A DNA stretch of 34,680 nucleotides from Acidobacteriota bacterium (GCA_003225295.1 QHYZ01000098.1:1-34680); one strand, 5' to 3'. Positions 1-8,547 are shown, counted from the stretch's first letter. The notes: a model not told the origin generated them from the letters alone. Program-made: numbers and translations.

Positions 1-98
1 AAGAAAATCCGTTGTTCTTACGTTCTGGACAGAATCTCCAGACTGTTCACTCCCGCCCGTAACGCTGCCGATTTCCAAACTGTGGCTGATTGCGTCCG

Positions 99-120
99 GT
101 CACAAAGAACAACTTGTGAC
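99..120. repeat. 7-bp inverted repeat, possible operator
   Basis: GTCACAA and TTGTGAC form perfect arms separated by 8 bases, about 110 bases upstream of the small zinc-ribbon ORF. A regulator site or short hairpin is possible, but nothing else supports either reading. Confidence 0.25.
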
Positions 121-230
121 ACTTATAGAACGGAGTCTAGCGAGAACCACGTTCACATATTCAAACTTCATCGAGGTAGGTTCTGCCCGATAAACAATCG
201 GAGAAGACTCCAAGCGGAGGAGCAAGGAAC

Positions 231-380
231 ATGACCCCTGTACAAAATTGTTCTAAATGTGGCGGCACGGGAAAAGCGAAGCTTCCTTCGGGTAAAGAGA
301 CCGGTTGTGAAAACTGCGGGGGAACCGGAAAAATTGTGACTAAGCAAGGTCCTATTGAAGACCCTGCTCGCAAGAAATAG
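231..380 (+). CDS. 49-residue zinc-ribbon (DnaJ-type CxxCGGxG) protein
   Basis: This short ORF starts at ATG 231 behind an AGGAG-type ribosome binding site and ends with TAG at 378-380. The product has two CxxCGGTG motifs, CSKCGGTG near residues 7-14 and CENCGGTG near 26-33, separated by a lysine/glutamate-rich turn. The spacing and glycines match one DnaJ-type zinc-binding hairpin pair, so it probably binds a single zinc through four cysteines. There is no signal peptide or membrane segment, and a cytoplasmic protein is expected. Similar tiny zinc-ribbon proteins are widespread, but their partners are mostly unknown, so no specific role is assigned. It stands alone with no operon partner. 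The ribosome binding site and motif pair make it a probable real gene. Confidence 0.6.
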   Translation: MTPVQNCSKCGGTGKAKLPSGKETGCENCGGTGKIVTKQGPIEDPARKK

Positions 381-425
381 GAATCCCGCACCGTCCCTAA
401 GCCGAATCAGTTTGCGGCTTGTTAC

Positions 426-449
426 TTTCGTCCAAAATTTCGTCCAAAA
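426..449. repeat. Perfect 12-bp tandem repeat (TTTCGTCCAAAA x2)
   Basis: Two identical 12-base units abut directly, about 95 bases from the truncated tRNA. Short directly repeated arms near a tRNA resemble recombinase arm-type sites, but no integrase lies in the window, so that reading is speculative. Confidence 0.5.
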
Positions 450-541
450 GGCCCTCTGATACCCTCAAATATCCTCGAAAATGGGTGACTAGTACCAATC
501 TAAGTTATTGAAAACAGGCAGCACGAGAGTCGAAAGAAGGT

Positions 542-578
542 TTACGAATCGGCTGCTCTACCACTGAGCTACCTCGGC
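542..578 (-). tRNA. tRNA-Thr(CGU) 5' half, truncated remnant
   Basis: Read on the minus strand from 578, the sequence gives an acceptor strand (GCCGAGG), a TA linker, a D arm (GCTC, loop, GAGC), the 5' anticodon stem (GCCGA) and a loop TTCGTAA with anticodon CGT at 546-544. The 3' anticodon-stem strand should be TCGGC, but the sequence diverges right after the loop and no matching T arm or acceptor 3' strand follows. It is therefore a half-gene broken at the anticodon loop, a common site for integrative-element crossover. No 3' exon is visible in the 540 bases beyond, which argues against an intron. Confidence 0.55.
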
Positions 579-1397
579 CCTTGAAACTAAAGGACTTATT
601 CTCCCGGTTGAGCCCTTGCGTACACCTTGCGTTTCAACCTATCCGAATTTCGGCAGCGCGTTACCTTATTCTTAATTACGAATGAACCACCTATTCGGAG
701 CCGGCCTCTTCTCCATTGATCGACGACTATCGCCTTTCCACTTTCGATGACGCTCTCGCTTCTCATGAAGCGCACCAGGGAAAACGATCGCACGCCAGAT
801 AAAAGACGGCGACTTGATTGTAGCCTCGTCTGATTCCGTTCGCAAGCGCTTGCGATTACTGGCTTTGGCGCCGACCATGCCGTTTAGCTGCTAGCAGCTC
901 GAAAGACCGCCAGGACAGAAACGGCGAGCCCGATCAAACTATTCCCCTCAGAGTGTTGTTATATATTAGGAATATACGCTGGACCTCTCCGCTTCAGTAT
1001 TACGCGGAACTATGGTCTCCGTTTCCACGCACAATTCCGTCAAACCGGAGAGCAGCCGCCAGAAACTCGGTTGCTCTTTGATTGAGGCTCAAGGGCCTAT
1101 TATCCGTTGTCCCCTCTCGTTGCCTCCCGACTTCCATCAAACTGCAATCACGGTTCTTCTCGACCGGCAATCAACTCAGAAAAAATAGAGTTCGCTGCGG
1201 GATTGATCCGGCCATGAGAGGCGTGGGCCTCTCTGTGCCCAAAACTGCCTGGCGCGGAGGGGGAAAAGTATCCTGAGATAAAATAGCAACGTCGAGCTTC
1301 GATTTTCGGTTGGCACAAGGATGCGCGAGATCAAGAGTCTGTAGCCGTCGCCGGAAAAGTCGGTTCGAGTCTGCCCGGATTCCTTATCGAAAGGGCG
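579..1397. other. 819-bp stretch without a convincing gene
   Basis: Short open frames exist on both strands, but none has a ribosome binding site, a recognisable motif or a plausible composition. The only ordered element seen is a perfect 14-bp palindrome, CGCAAGCGCTTGCG, at 841-854. The stretch lies between the tRNA remnant and the HigBA module and looks like eroded DNA. Confidence 0.5.
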
Positions 1398-1796
1398 CTA
1401 GAAGAAAACTGCCGGTGAGACGTGAAAGCGCTGGCTGAGCTTTTCCATCTGTTGTCTATTCAGCTGGCGCTTTTCTTTTAGGATCAGGGAAACAATACTT
1501 TCACCTCCCAAATCCTCTGCAAGATCCTTTTGTCGAAGTCCATTTGCATCCATCAATTCCTTGAGCACCTCAACGCCAGAGGCCTTCTCGATGGTGAAAT
1601 GTTTCGCTTCGTAGTCCGCGATTAGAACGACCAGCAGCTTAGCGGTTTCCATTTCCTCTGCCGTTCGGTGTGCTTTCCGTTGCAGCTCCAGAAGCCTGGA
1701 GATATATGCCTCGTGTTGCTGGGGTGAAGAAATGGTCTTTGGAGCTTCATCTTTAACGAGATATTTTGCTGGCAGTCGTTCAGCAATTGCAGGCAT
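1398..1796 (-). CDS. higA: HigA-type antitoxin, XRE-family HTH
   Basis: This 132-residue protein has a helical N-terminal half and an XRE-type helix-turn-helix in roughly residues 75-130, where GLRQKDLAEDLGGES is the turn and recognition part. This is the layout of HigA antitoxins that pair with HigB toxins: it should bind and neutralise HigB and repress the operon. The start at ATG 1796 has AGGAGG a few bases upstream, inside the toxin gene. The frame overlaps the end of higB by 17 bases, so translation is probably coupled. The toxin-first order is typical of higBA. The family assignment is firm; the chromosomal role (stabilisation, phage defence or none) is unknown. Confidence 0.85.
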   Translation of the reverse strand: MPAIAERLPAKYLVKDEAPKTISSPQQHEAYISRLLELQRKAHRTAEEMETAKLLVVLIADYEAKHFTIEKASGVEVLKELMDANGLRQKDLAEDLGGESIVSLILKEKRQLNRQQMEKLSQRFHVSPAVFF

Positions 1797-2085
1797 TTTT
1801 CCACCCTCCTTTGTCGTATTCTTTGTGGGTCAGCACAGCTAATACGGTCACGGTCCCCATCTCATAATTTATGTAGGCGATCAGCCTGGCGTCGTTATCC
1901 TTTATGTTGAAGACAACGCAATCCCCAACCGGATCGGTATCTTTGCGAGTTCGCCTGACCGCGGGAAAGTTGCTCCACGGTGGGTTTACGCCTTCGACGA
2001 TTCTCACCCATGAACCCAGGGAGCCTTTCCACGTCGGGTGTTTCTTTTGTGCAGCTTCTATCAAATGCTTGCCGATTATCTGCAC
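1780..2085 (-). CDS. higB: HigB-type toxin, mRNA interferase
   Basis: The product is a 101-residue protein of the HigB_toxin family (RelE-like fold). Family hallmarks visible are the N-terminal WSNFPAVRRT segment, the core VFNIKDNDARLIAYINYE and the C-terminal VLTHKEYDKGGWK. Such toxins are ribosome-dependent endoribonucleases that cleave translated mRNA and are held inactive by HigA. The start is GTG at 2085; no good ATG or strong ribosome binding site is visible upstream, and the operator sits only 8 bases before it. The length is normal for the family, with no sign of decay, so the pair is probably functional. Confidence 0.85.
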   Translation of the reverse strand: MQIIGKHLIEAAQKKHPTWKGSLGSWVRIVEGVNPPWSNFPAVRRTRKDTDPVGDCVVFNIKDNDARLIAYINYEMGTVTVLAVLTHKEYDKGGWKNACNC

Positions 2086-2093
2086 GTAAGAAT

Positions 2094-2110
2094 CTTAGCA
2101 AATTGCTAAG
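2094..2110 (-). promoter_or_regulatory. higBA operator palindrome
   Basis: CTTAGCAA and TTGCTAAG are perfect 8-base arms around a single A, directly upstream of the higB start. An overlapping smaller inverted repeat, TAAGAATCTTA, covers 2087-2097. Position and symmetry fit autorepression by HigA. Confidence 0.6.
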
Positions 2111-2307
2111 TTCGTTGTCAAGTGGAGCGGCGGGGACCTTGGGAGGTCCCAGGAATTCTTTGGCGAGTGACAGGACAAGTCACCGACGAACCATGTCAGG
2201 AGTTCTGAACTTAGGTGTTCAATCTCGTTGCTGAAGGCAAAGAAGTTGGGCCCAAATAAGTCGGAATACTTAGGGATACCGAAAAATCGCGCTCACTGCT
2301 GCGCCAA

Positions 2308-3738
2308 TCAAGACACGGGGCCGGCAATGCGGAACGAGTACGCGTAGTGACCGTTGAGAGCGGCTGGCAAATCGACGCGCAGGTTGTCACCCTGTTGTGA
2401 CCAAGCAAGAGGATCCGCATCTCCCAACAGGTAAATTTTCGTGCCAGGCTTCACCGAAAGGGATTTGAACGTGGCGGTGAGCGCTTTGGGCTGTCCCAGG
2501 AGGATCGCATACGTTGCGGTCTCCTTTTGTGTGAACCGGACAGGAATGCCTTCGGCAGTCTCGCCGGCAGCGCGTTTCCAGGGATGAGTTGCATAGACGG
2601 CTTCGCCGTTGACCTGCAACCACGCACCTAGGGCTTTGAGTCGCTCCATTTGGACAATGGGAATGGTGCCGTCGGCCTCCGGGCCAACGTCGAGAAGGAG
2701 GTTTCCGTTCTTGCTGACGATGTCAGCCAGCAGATAAATGAGTTCATCCGGTGCAATCGTTTCGGCTTCACCTTCGGCGCGATTGTACCCAAACGACCGT
2801 CCCAGGCCTCGGCATTCCTCCCATTTCTTCGGATTGATTTTTTCCAAAGTCTGATATTCCGGGGAAATGAAATCGGAGTGCTTCACGCCGAATCGGTCGT
2901 CGATCACGCCGTCCGGAACGGCCTGATAGTATTCGGCCATGATTTGGAGGGGATGCCCGGACTTGGGGTAGTCAATATCATTCCAAAGGACGGCCGGCTT
3001 ATAGCGCGCGATAATTTCCCGGAACTGAGCATCCACATACTTTCCATAGGCCTCGCTCTGAGGCTTCACCTTCTGGTAGTCAGCCGCGACACGAATGGGC
3101 CCAGGTACAAATGTCCAGTCGTATCCACCAGAGTAGTATAGTCCCATCCGTAAACCTTGTTGATTGACGGCCGCGGTGAGTTCGCTAACCAGGTCGCGAG
3201 ATGCGTGCTGGCGGTCAGCGGGCAAAGAAGGATTCGGCGTGGAACTCGGCCAGAGAGTGAAGCCATCGTGGTGCTTAGTAGTTAGCACAACGTACTTGGC
3301 GCCAGCGTCATGAAAGACTTTGGCCCAGTCCTCTGAACGCCACTTCTGAATCTGGCGATTGAAAATGGGCGCGAAGTTGTAATAGTCATAGTCAGCGCCA
3401 TAGTGTTCCTTGTGGTAGACCTGAGTCGGCGAACCATCGATGCGCATGCTGTTCAGATACCACTCGGCGTAAGGATTGTGGGTGATGTAGTCCAATGACT
3501 CGAAATCGTGCTCCGAGTGCGCCGTCGGAGCCCAACCGGGGACAGAGTAGAGCCCCCAATGGACAAATATGCCAAGCTTCGCGTCGGCGTACCACTGCGG
3601 AAGAGGATGCCGACTGAGGGATTCGATGGTCGGCTCATAGTGCAAGGGGGCTTGAGCAGTGACAGACGCCAAGGCAAAGAGAGATCCGACTACGAATAGA
3701 ATGTCCCTCAGTTTACGGTCGAAACGAGAAAGAACCAT
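2308..3738 (-). CDS. Secreted GH29 alpha-L-fucosidase (copy 1)
   Basis: The protein is a 476-residue glycoside hydrolase family 29 enzyme that releases terminal L-fucose with retention. A Sec signal peptide (charged start, hydrophobic core FVVGSLFALASVTAQA) precedes the catalytic domain. Family landmarks are LGIFVHWG near residue 55, TTKHHDGF near 153 and VLWNDIDYP, whose first Asp (about residue 254) is the predicted nucleophile. The segment after about residue 390 looks like the usual C-terminal beta domain. I chose ATG 3738 over an upstream TTG at 3777 because the signal peptide then has a normal length and a GGGA element precedes it. It lies just downstream of the GntR gene and is probably co-transcribed with it. 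Exact linkage preference is unknown. Confidence 0.9.
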   Translation of the reverse strand: MVLSRFDRKLRDILFVVGSLFALASVTAQAPLHYEPTIESLSRHPLPQWYADAKLGIFVHWGLYSVPGWAPTAHSEHDFESLDYITHNPYAEWYLNSMRIDGSPTQVYHKEHYGADYDYYNFAPIFNRQIQKWRSEDWAKVFHDAGAKYVVLTTKHHDGFTLWPSSTPNPSLPADRQHASRDLVSELTAAVNQQGLRMGLYYSGGYDWTFVPGPIRVAADYQKVKPQSEAYGKYVDAQFREIIARYKPAVLWNDIDYPKSGHPLQIMAEYYQAVPDGVIDDRFGVKHSDFISPEYQTLEKINPKKWEECRGLGRSFGYNRAEGEAETIAPDELIYLLADIVSKNGNLLLDVGPEADGTIPIVQMERLKALGAWLQVNGEAVYATHPWKRAAGETAEGIPVRFTQKETATYAILLGQPKALTATFKSLSVKPGTKIYLLGDADPLAWSQQGDNLRVDLPAALNGHYAYSFRIAGPVS

Positions 3739-3807
3739 TTGGTAGTTCCCGAATGGAATCGTCAGGCAAAAGATCAAAACGGTCGAGCTGGATTATGCAA
3801 AATTCCT

Positions 3808-4521
3808 CTAGTTACCCCACACGTCGAGATATCGCTCCATAAAACGATTTGTGACATGGATGACGACTTGCTCGGCGATCTGCGGGTTGCCCATGCGGAT
3901 CGCGTCGACGATACGCTGATGATTTGCGACTTGCGGCACCCAAGGACTGGCGTCAAGGCCCTTAGCCAAAGCGCGCATCAGCGTGAAGGCGTATAGTGGA
4001 ACAATCAGCCGCAGGCCATTTTCGAGCAAGAACGGATTTCCAGGTTTTGCCAGCATGCAAACGTGAAAACGCTGAACGCGGTCAATCACGCCGCGCACCT
4101 CGTTGGTCTCCACGGCGCGGCGAAGCTCCACCATGGCGGTCTCCAAATCCGCAATCGCCAGCTCCTGCTCGACGATGAGGCGCGCCGCCAACCCTTCGAG
4201 CGCTCCTCGAACCTGATAGGTGTGAATGATAGCGGGATCGGTTAACCGGAGAACGCGGGCGCTGCGACCGTGGCCTTTGGTCACAAACCCTTCCGTGATT
4301 AAAATGTTTAAAGCCTCGCGTACAGAGACTTGCGCTGCGCCGAATTCTCGAGCCCAGCGCCTTTCTATGATTTTCTCGCCCGGCGCGAGCTTACCGCTAA
4401 GGATGGCTTCACGAAGCTGGGCCGCCAAGCTCTCCTTTAATAAACCTGTGCTTGGAGAGGCGTTGCCCTCGGCGGTGGTCCCGTTTTGCGAAGTTCCAGG
4501 AATATTGCTGTAGGTTGACAT
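3808..4521 (-). CDS. GntR-family (FadR/FCD) regulator, copy 1
   Basis: The product has an N-terminal winged helix-turn-helix of the GntR family (about residues 22-88 from ATG 4521, with LREAILSGKLAPGEKI and SVREALNILITEGF) and a C-terminal FCD effector domain carrying histidines in FHVCML and NHQRIV. FCD regulators usually bind sugar acids or other carboxylates and act as repressors. It is clearly paralogous to the regulator at 23798. It sits between the TonB receptor and GH29 copy 1 on one strand, so it probably controls that operon; the likely targets are the TGAGCGCTCA-type sites upstream of the receptor. A GTG start at 4569 is also possible; neither start has a strong, well-spaced ribosome binding site. 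Confidence 0.85.
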   Translation of the reverse strand: MSTYSNIPGTSQNGTTAEGNASPSTGLLKESLAAQLREAILSGKLAPGEKIIERRWAREFGAAQVSVREALNILITEGFVTKGHGRSARVLRLTDPAIIHTYQVRGALEGLAARLIVEQELAIADLETAMVELRRAVETNEVRGVIDRVQRFHVCMLAKPGNPFLLENGLRLIVPLYAFTLMRALAKGLDASPWVPQVANHQRIVDAIRMGNPQIAEQVVIHVTNRFMERYLDVWGN

Positions 4522-4744
4522 TTGGCTTCGTGCAAGCCGCCGCCCGGCTTCGAAGCGCCGAAGATTCACTTCTCCCGACGCCGAATCCCTGCGAGGCCTT
4601 TGACTCCATTCTGCATTAGAAGGTCTTGGTTTCCAAGATCAGCCCCACCCTGACCATGAAAGCCCCATTGGTGCAGGGTCGAGGAACCACACGTCGCTGG
4701 TGCCGCTCGCGCTCCTCGAACCACGACCACCGGATCGCCCCGTC

Positions 4745-7700
4745 TCAGAAGATGATCTTCGCTCCCAACTGCAATTGGCGCGCGCTGTTGGCCGTGCCGT
4801 TTGCCTTGCCAAAGCTCGACAGATTCGAAATATCGTTGCCTGGCGTTCCAAGAATAACTGTATTAAATATGTTAAAAGCTTCTGCTCGAAATTCGATGCG
4901 CCGACCTTCTCCCCAGAACGGGAATTGGCGGAAGATCGAGGTGTCAAGGTTCCAGAACGACGGCGAGCGGAATGCATCGCGTCCACTGTCCCCGAAGGTA
5001 AATTGGGCAGGCGCGGCAAAAGCGCTGGTGTTAAAGATGCAATTGACGCTTCCGACGGCACTGCCGTTTGGACATGACCCGCTATGCGGATCGCCGACGA
5101 GATTGGCCCTGTCGTATTGGGCCCATGAAACGTTGCCAGTGTTCGCCAAATCGCTGGCACCGTAAAAGACGTTGAAGGGGACACCAGAGCGCGCGGTAAA
5201 GATATTATTGACCTGCCAATTTCCGACGATGTAGTCAAGTACGCTGTTCTTCGTCGAGAAACGCATTCCGCGGCCGACGGGTATCTGGTACAGCATGTTC
5301 ACCGACAGCGTGTGCCTGAGGTCAAATCCCGATGGGCCGCGGCTTCCGGCAACATTGTACGGATCCGTAAGAGATTGGCCTTCGACGCCGAACCAACCCG
5401 AAGAACCTTCGTCAATCGATTTGGAGTAAGTGTAAGCAACTTGATAAGCCAAACCATGGCTGTACCTCTTGTTTACTTCGACCTGGAGAGCGTTGTAATT
5501 GCCATTGCCGATACTGCGATCGTAGAAGGTTGGCGCAATGTACGGAAATGGCGCTCGCGCCTGAGAATCTCCAGGGCCAGGCGTCAAAGCGGTGTTGTAG
5601 TATCCGCCTACGTTGAGGCGACGGGAGCCCGAACCGACATAGTTGACGTCTACGGTAGTTGAAGAATTCAATTCGCGCTCCACGCCAAAATTCCATTGCA
5701 TGGAGTAGGGGTTCTTGATGTGGGGATCGTAGAACCACTGCACCTGGTTGAACGGCGTTGGCGCTGGGAACAAGCCGCTGCCTCCGCCAGCAAATGGGTC
5801 CTGCGCAGAAGTGGTGGGAGTCGCGGAGGTTGTGCTTGGCCGATTCAAGTTGTTGGCAATTAACTGGCCGATGTCGGGCCATGCCCCTTCTATGTTTTGG
5901 GCCATCTGCGATACGGCCGCCCAGTCGTCGTACACGATCCCGGCGGCCCCGCGCAGCACGGTTCGGTTACCAAGCCGGTAAGCAAAACCCACACGCGGGC
6001 CAAGGTTGGTAAGCGTGTCGTGAGCAATCTTTCCTCGGGGATCGACCACGACGTGAGCTGGCAGCGTGCCATCGCCAGGGATGCACGGAGCGAAGCCCCG
6101 CACGGTGCAAGGTGGAGGGAGTTTCTGAACGACATACGTACCGTTGCTGAAGTCAACATCTCCCGTTTCGATTCCACCCTGCTGACCGATCGTGGCATTC
6201 GTTCCATACGGAGGAATAAAGGTGCGATCGTAACGGAGACCGAAATTGAAGGCGAGCTTGGAAGTGGCTTTCCACGAGTCCTGGATGAAGAGACTCATCA
6301 GGCCGCCGAGGCGAGTTGTCTCGTGCACATTGCGACGGTTAGCGCCATCCGGAACATTGAGCAGGAAGGAGGCTAATGGGTCTCCTGGTTCGTTAGGGTT
6401 CTGCGGGTTCCCCGTTTGCCCGCCGGCGAAGCTAAGAGAAGCGTAGGAGAGCGGACTCTCGAACCTATTGGTCGTGAACCCTCCGCCAAGTGTGAGCGTG
6501 TGATTGCGCACGATCTTGGTCAGGTTTCCGCTGACTTGATGACTATCGGTCGCTTTGGGAACGTTGGTGATGTTTTCGCCGCCGCTGGCGTAGCCGTTGA
6601 TTCCCGGACTGGGAATCAGGGAGTGTCCTCCGGCCGCGGCAAATCCACCAACGAAACTACTGGAAAAACCAACCGTAGTATCCAAGTTCGCTGGGGGGTG
6701 CGTGAAAAGAGTCGCCGAGTTGTCTTGGTTCGTAGTACGCGCGTACTGAACTTGAAGCACGAGACTTGAGTTGAACGTATGTACGTAACTGGCGCCCCAA
6801 TTTCGACCGGGGATTGACCCCTGCTTGACCAAGCCGGGGAGCCCGCCAGAGGTGGTCAACAAACTGTTGATGGCACTGTACCGGAAAAAGACAGTGTTCT
6901 TCTGGCCGAAGTTCTGGTCGATGCGAACGTTATATTCGTTCTGGGTCTGGTGGTTGGGAGTCGTATCGATCGCGTTATCGCCTACGCTGTCGAGTACTGG
7001 ACCGGCTGGAGGAAGTACGCCTTGGACAAAGGCCACCATGCGAGAATCGAGGAGGTTAGAGGGGATCTGATTTCCTGGAAATGGATCGCGAATGAACTTC
7101 CCAGGGTTCGCGGGATCGGGACGAGTCGAAAACGGGTTGTAGATCTGGGTCGGGAAACTGCTCTCGTCACCAGCCAACTGCGCCGCGGTAGGAACCTTCA
7201 AGAGGGAATCGTTGTCCTGAGTATAACGGAATCCCTGGTAAGCAAAATAGAAGAAGGTCTTGTTCCGTCCATGGTAGAGCTTGGGAATCCAAACAGGCCC
7301 ACCGAAGGAAGCGCCAAACTGATTTTGCCTGAACGGAGTAACTTTCGGTAGAAAGGTGTTGCGGGCGTCGAAAGCAGTATTGCGAACGTATTCCCAAGCG
7401 GTCCCATGATAGTCGTTGGTGCCGGATTTGGTGACCACATTGACGACGCCGCCAAGTACGGAGCCGAACTGAGCACTGTCAGTGTGTGAAACGACCTTGA
7501 ACTCTTGTATGGCGTCGACGATGGGCGGTACTGAATACGTGCTCTGGAACGAGCCGAAGTTATTCAAGCCATCAGTGAGAAAAAAGTTGCTGCGGTTCGT
7601 CTGACCATTAACGGCGGGAAAGATGAATGCCGAGCCCACGGAAATAGGGGCACCGAACCCGCCTGCTCGCCCCCCCATAGCGTTTTGCGCGACGCTGACG

Positions 7701-8218
7701 GGCGCCACACCCGGAGTCAATGACAACAGCTGAGTAAAATTGCGGCCGTTCAGAGGAAGGTCGTTGACTTGTTTCGTGGCGATGACCGTGCCCAAGTCCG
7801 CTGACGATACATCAAGTTGTTCTGTTTCCGCGGAAATGGTGACTACATCGGACTGGGATCCGACCTGCAAGGAGATGTCTATGGAAGCGGTCTGGTTCAC
7901 AGCCAGAACGAACTCAGCGACGCGTTTCGTAGCGAAACCGGAAGCGCTCGCTTCCAGAGCGTATCTGCCGGGGCCAAGACTGAGAAAAACGTAGTTGCCG
8001 GCGTCATTGGATACGGTCGTGTGCTGGACCATGGTGTCGACGTTGCGCAGTGTGACTGAGGCCTTTGCAACGACCGATCCGGTAGGGTCTCGAACAATTC
8101 CCGTGACAGAACCCGCCGAGAGCTGGGCTTTCGCGGAACCGGATGCCAGCAACAGTGTCATTGTGAGGATCGCAAGAAAAGCAAACCGAAACCAAGACCA
8201 GAGATTGGACGGGCACAT
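4745..8218 (-). CDS. Oar-like TonB-dependent receptor with carboxypeptidase-regulatory domain
   Basis: This 1157-residue outer-membrane receptor has a Sec signal peptide ending near SAKAQ, a CarboxypepD_reg beta-sandwich at about residues 35-115 (VTGIVRDPTGSVVAKASVTL), a plug segment with LPLNGRNFTQLLSLTPGV, and a long TonB barrel ending in an aromatic residue (KIIF). In Acidobacteriota this large family imports or binds oligosaccharides and other substrates; specificity cannot be read from sequence. ATG 8218 was chosen because AGGAGG lies exactly 8 bases upstream; a GTG at 8227 would sit on the ribosome binding site. The gene heads a probable operon with the GntR regulator and GH29 fucosidase, which suggests a fucosylated glycan as ligand. 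Confidence 0.9.
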   Translation of the reverse strand: MCPSNLWSWFRFAFLAILTMTLLLASGSAKAQLSAGSVTGIVRDPTGSVVAKASVTLRNVDTMVQHTTVSNDAGNYVFLSLGPGRYALEASASGFATKRVAEFVLAVNQTASIDISLQVGSQSDVVTISAETEQLDVSSADLGTVIATKQVNDLPLNGRNFTQLLSLTPGVAPVSVAQNAMGGRAGGFGAPISVGSAFIFPAVNGQTNRSNFFLTDGLNNFGSFQSTYSVPPIVDAIQEFKVVSHTDSAQFGSVLGGVVNVVTKSGTNDYHGTAWEYVRNTAFDARNTFLPKVTPFRQNQFGASFGGPVWIPKLYHGRNKTFFYFAYQGFRYTQDNDSLLKVPTAAQLAGDESSFPTQIYNPFSTRPDPANPGKFIRDPFPGNQIPSNLLDSRMVAFVQGVLPPAGPVLDSVGDNAIDTTPNHQTQNEYNVRIDQNFGQKNTVFFRYSAINSLLTTSGGLPGLVKQGSIPGRNWGASYVHTFNSSLVLQVQYARTTNQDNSATLFTHPPANLDTTVGFSSSFVGGFAAAGGHSLIPSPGINGYASGGENITNVPKATDSHQVSGNLTKIVRNHTLTLGGGFTTNRFESPLSYASLSFAGGQTGNPQNPNEPGDPLASFLLNVPDGANRRNVHETTRLGGLMSLFIQDSWKATSKLAFNFGLRYDRTFIPPYGTNATIGQQGGIETGDVDFSNGTYVVQKLPPPCTVRGFAPCIPGDGTLPAHVVVDPRGKIAHDTLTNLGPRVGFAYRLGNRTVLRGAAGIVYDDWAAVSQMAQNIEGAWPDIGQLIANNLNRPSTTSATPTTSAQDPFAGGGSGLFPAPTPFNQVQWFYDPHIKNPYSMQWNFGVERELNSSTTVDVNYVGSGSRRLNVGGYYNTALTPGPGDSQARAPFPYIAPTFYDRSIGNGNYNALQVEVNKRYSHGLAYQVAYTYSKSIDEGSSGWFGVEGQSLTDPYNVAGSRGPSGFDLRHTLSVNMLYQIPVGRGMRFSTKNSVLDYIVGNWQVNNIFTARSGVPFNVFYGASDLANTGNVSWAQYDRANLVGDPHSGSCPNGSAVGSVNCIFNTSAFAAPAQFTFGDSGRDAFRSPSFWNLDTSIFRQFPFWGEGRRIEFRAEAFNIFNTVILGTPGNDISNLSSFGKANGTANSARQLQLGAKIIF

Positions 8219-8274
8219 CGTACGCACCTCCTACAAAAGTGAAGCGTCTATTGCCCCTGGGCATGCGGCTATGC

Positions 8275-8302
8275 TTTATAAAAAAACACTAACCCTTGTC
8301 AA
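8275..8302 (-). promoter_or_regulatory. Predicted sigma-70 promoter of the TonB receptor operon
   Basis: On the minus strand TTGACA (8302-8297) and TATAAA (8280-8275) are separated by 16 bases. The same -35 with the same spacing occurs upstream of the GH27 gene, which supports the call. Confidence 0.6.
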
Positions 8303-8318
8303 GGACTTTTTTGCTCAA

Positions 8319-8328
8319 TGAATGCTCA
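8319..8328. promoter_or_regulatory. Operator-like site TGAATGCTCA upstream of the receptor promoter
   Basis: This 10-base imperfect palindrome lies 16 bases upstream of the receptor -35. An identical site occurs at exactly the same distance from the -35 of the GH27 gene (11135-11144). It differs from the perfect palindrome at 8381 at two positions. Confidence 0.5.
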
Positions 8329-8344
8329 TATATGGAGAATCATG

Positions 8345-8364
8345 CTGTTAGCATCTGTTAGCAT
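8345..8364. repeat. Perfect 10-bp tandem repeat CTGTTAGCAT x2
   Basis: Two identical adjoining 10-base units lie between the operator-like sites of the receptor/cytochrome intergenic region. The spacing of one helical turn fits a protein-binding direct repeat. It is absent from the duplicated region at 11059-11315. Confidence 0.4.
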
Positions 8365-8380
8365 CAAGTTTGTGGGCATA

Positions 8381-8411
8381 TGAGCGCTCACATGTGCCGA
8401 ATGAGCGCTCT
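8381..8411. promoter_or_regulatory. Two GntR-like operator palindromes (TGAGCGCTCA and TGAGCGCTCT)
   Basis: A perfect 10-base palindrome occupies 8381-8390 and a one-mismatch copy 8402-8411, so the two are 21 bases (two helical turns) apart. The second form recurs at 11204-11213 upstream of the intact cytochrome gene. These are candidate sites for the GntR regulator at 3808; binding is inferred from recurrence and symmetry only. Confidence 0.5.
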
Positions 8412-8547
8412 AAAACAGAAAGAATGATATACCTTTTCGGTAAAGTAGTGCACGGTTGACTACTCCAAGAATTTCCCCGCTCGCCGTAGTAGATTACTCT
8501 TGCACCGTGTGCGCCTGACAATTCCTCTCACTCGAAAGGGATCATTG

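Noticed and set aside
542-578. Group I intron interrupting tRNA-Thr
   Set aside because: The break is at the anticodon loop, but no matching 3' exon is found in the adjacent 540 bases.
841-854. Palindrome CGCAAGCGCTTGCG as a LacI-type operator
   Set aside because: It is perfect, but no gene starts nearby in either direction and no LacI-family gene is present, so it is mentioned only in the gap description.
596-878. Two overlapping minus-strand open frames in the gap after the tRNA remnant
   Set aside because: They are short, basic, in different frames over the same bases and have no recognisable similarity or start signals.
1082-1276. Plus-strand 64-residue open frame
   Set aside because: No ribosome binding site, no motif and no low-complexity or export features; it lies in an eroded gene-poor tract and looks like chance.
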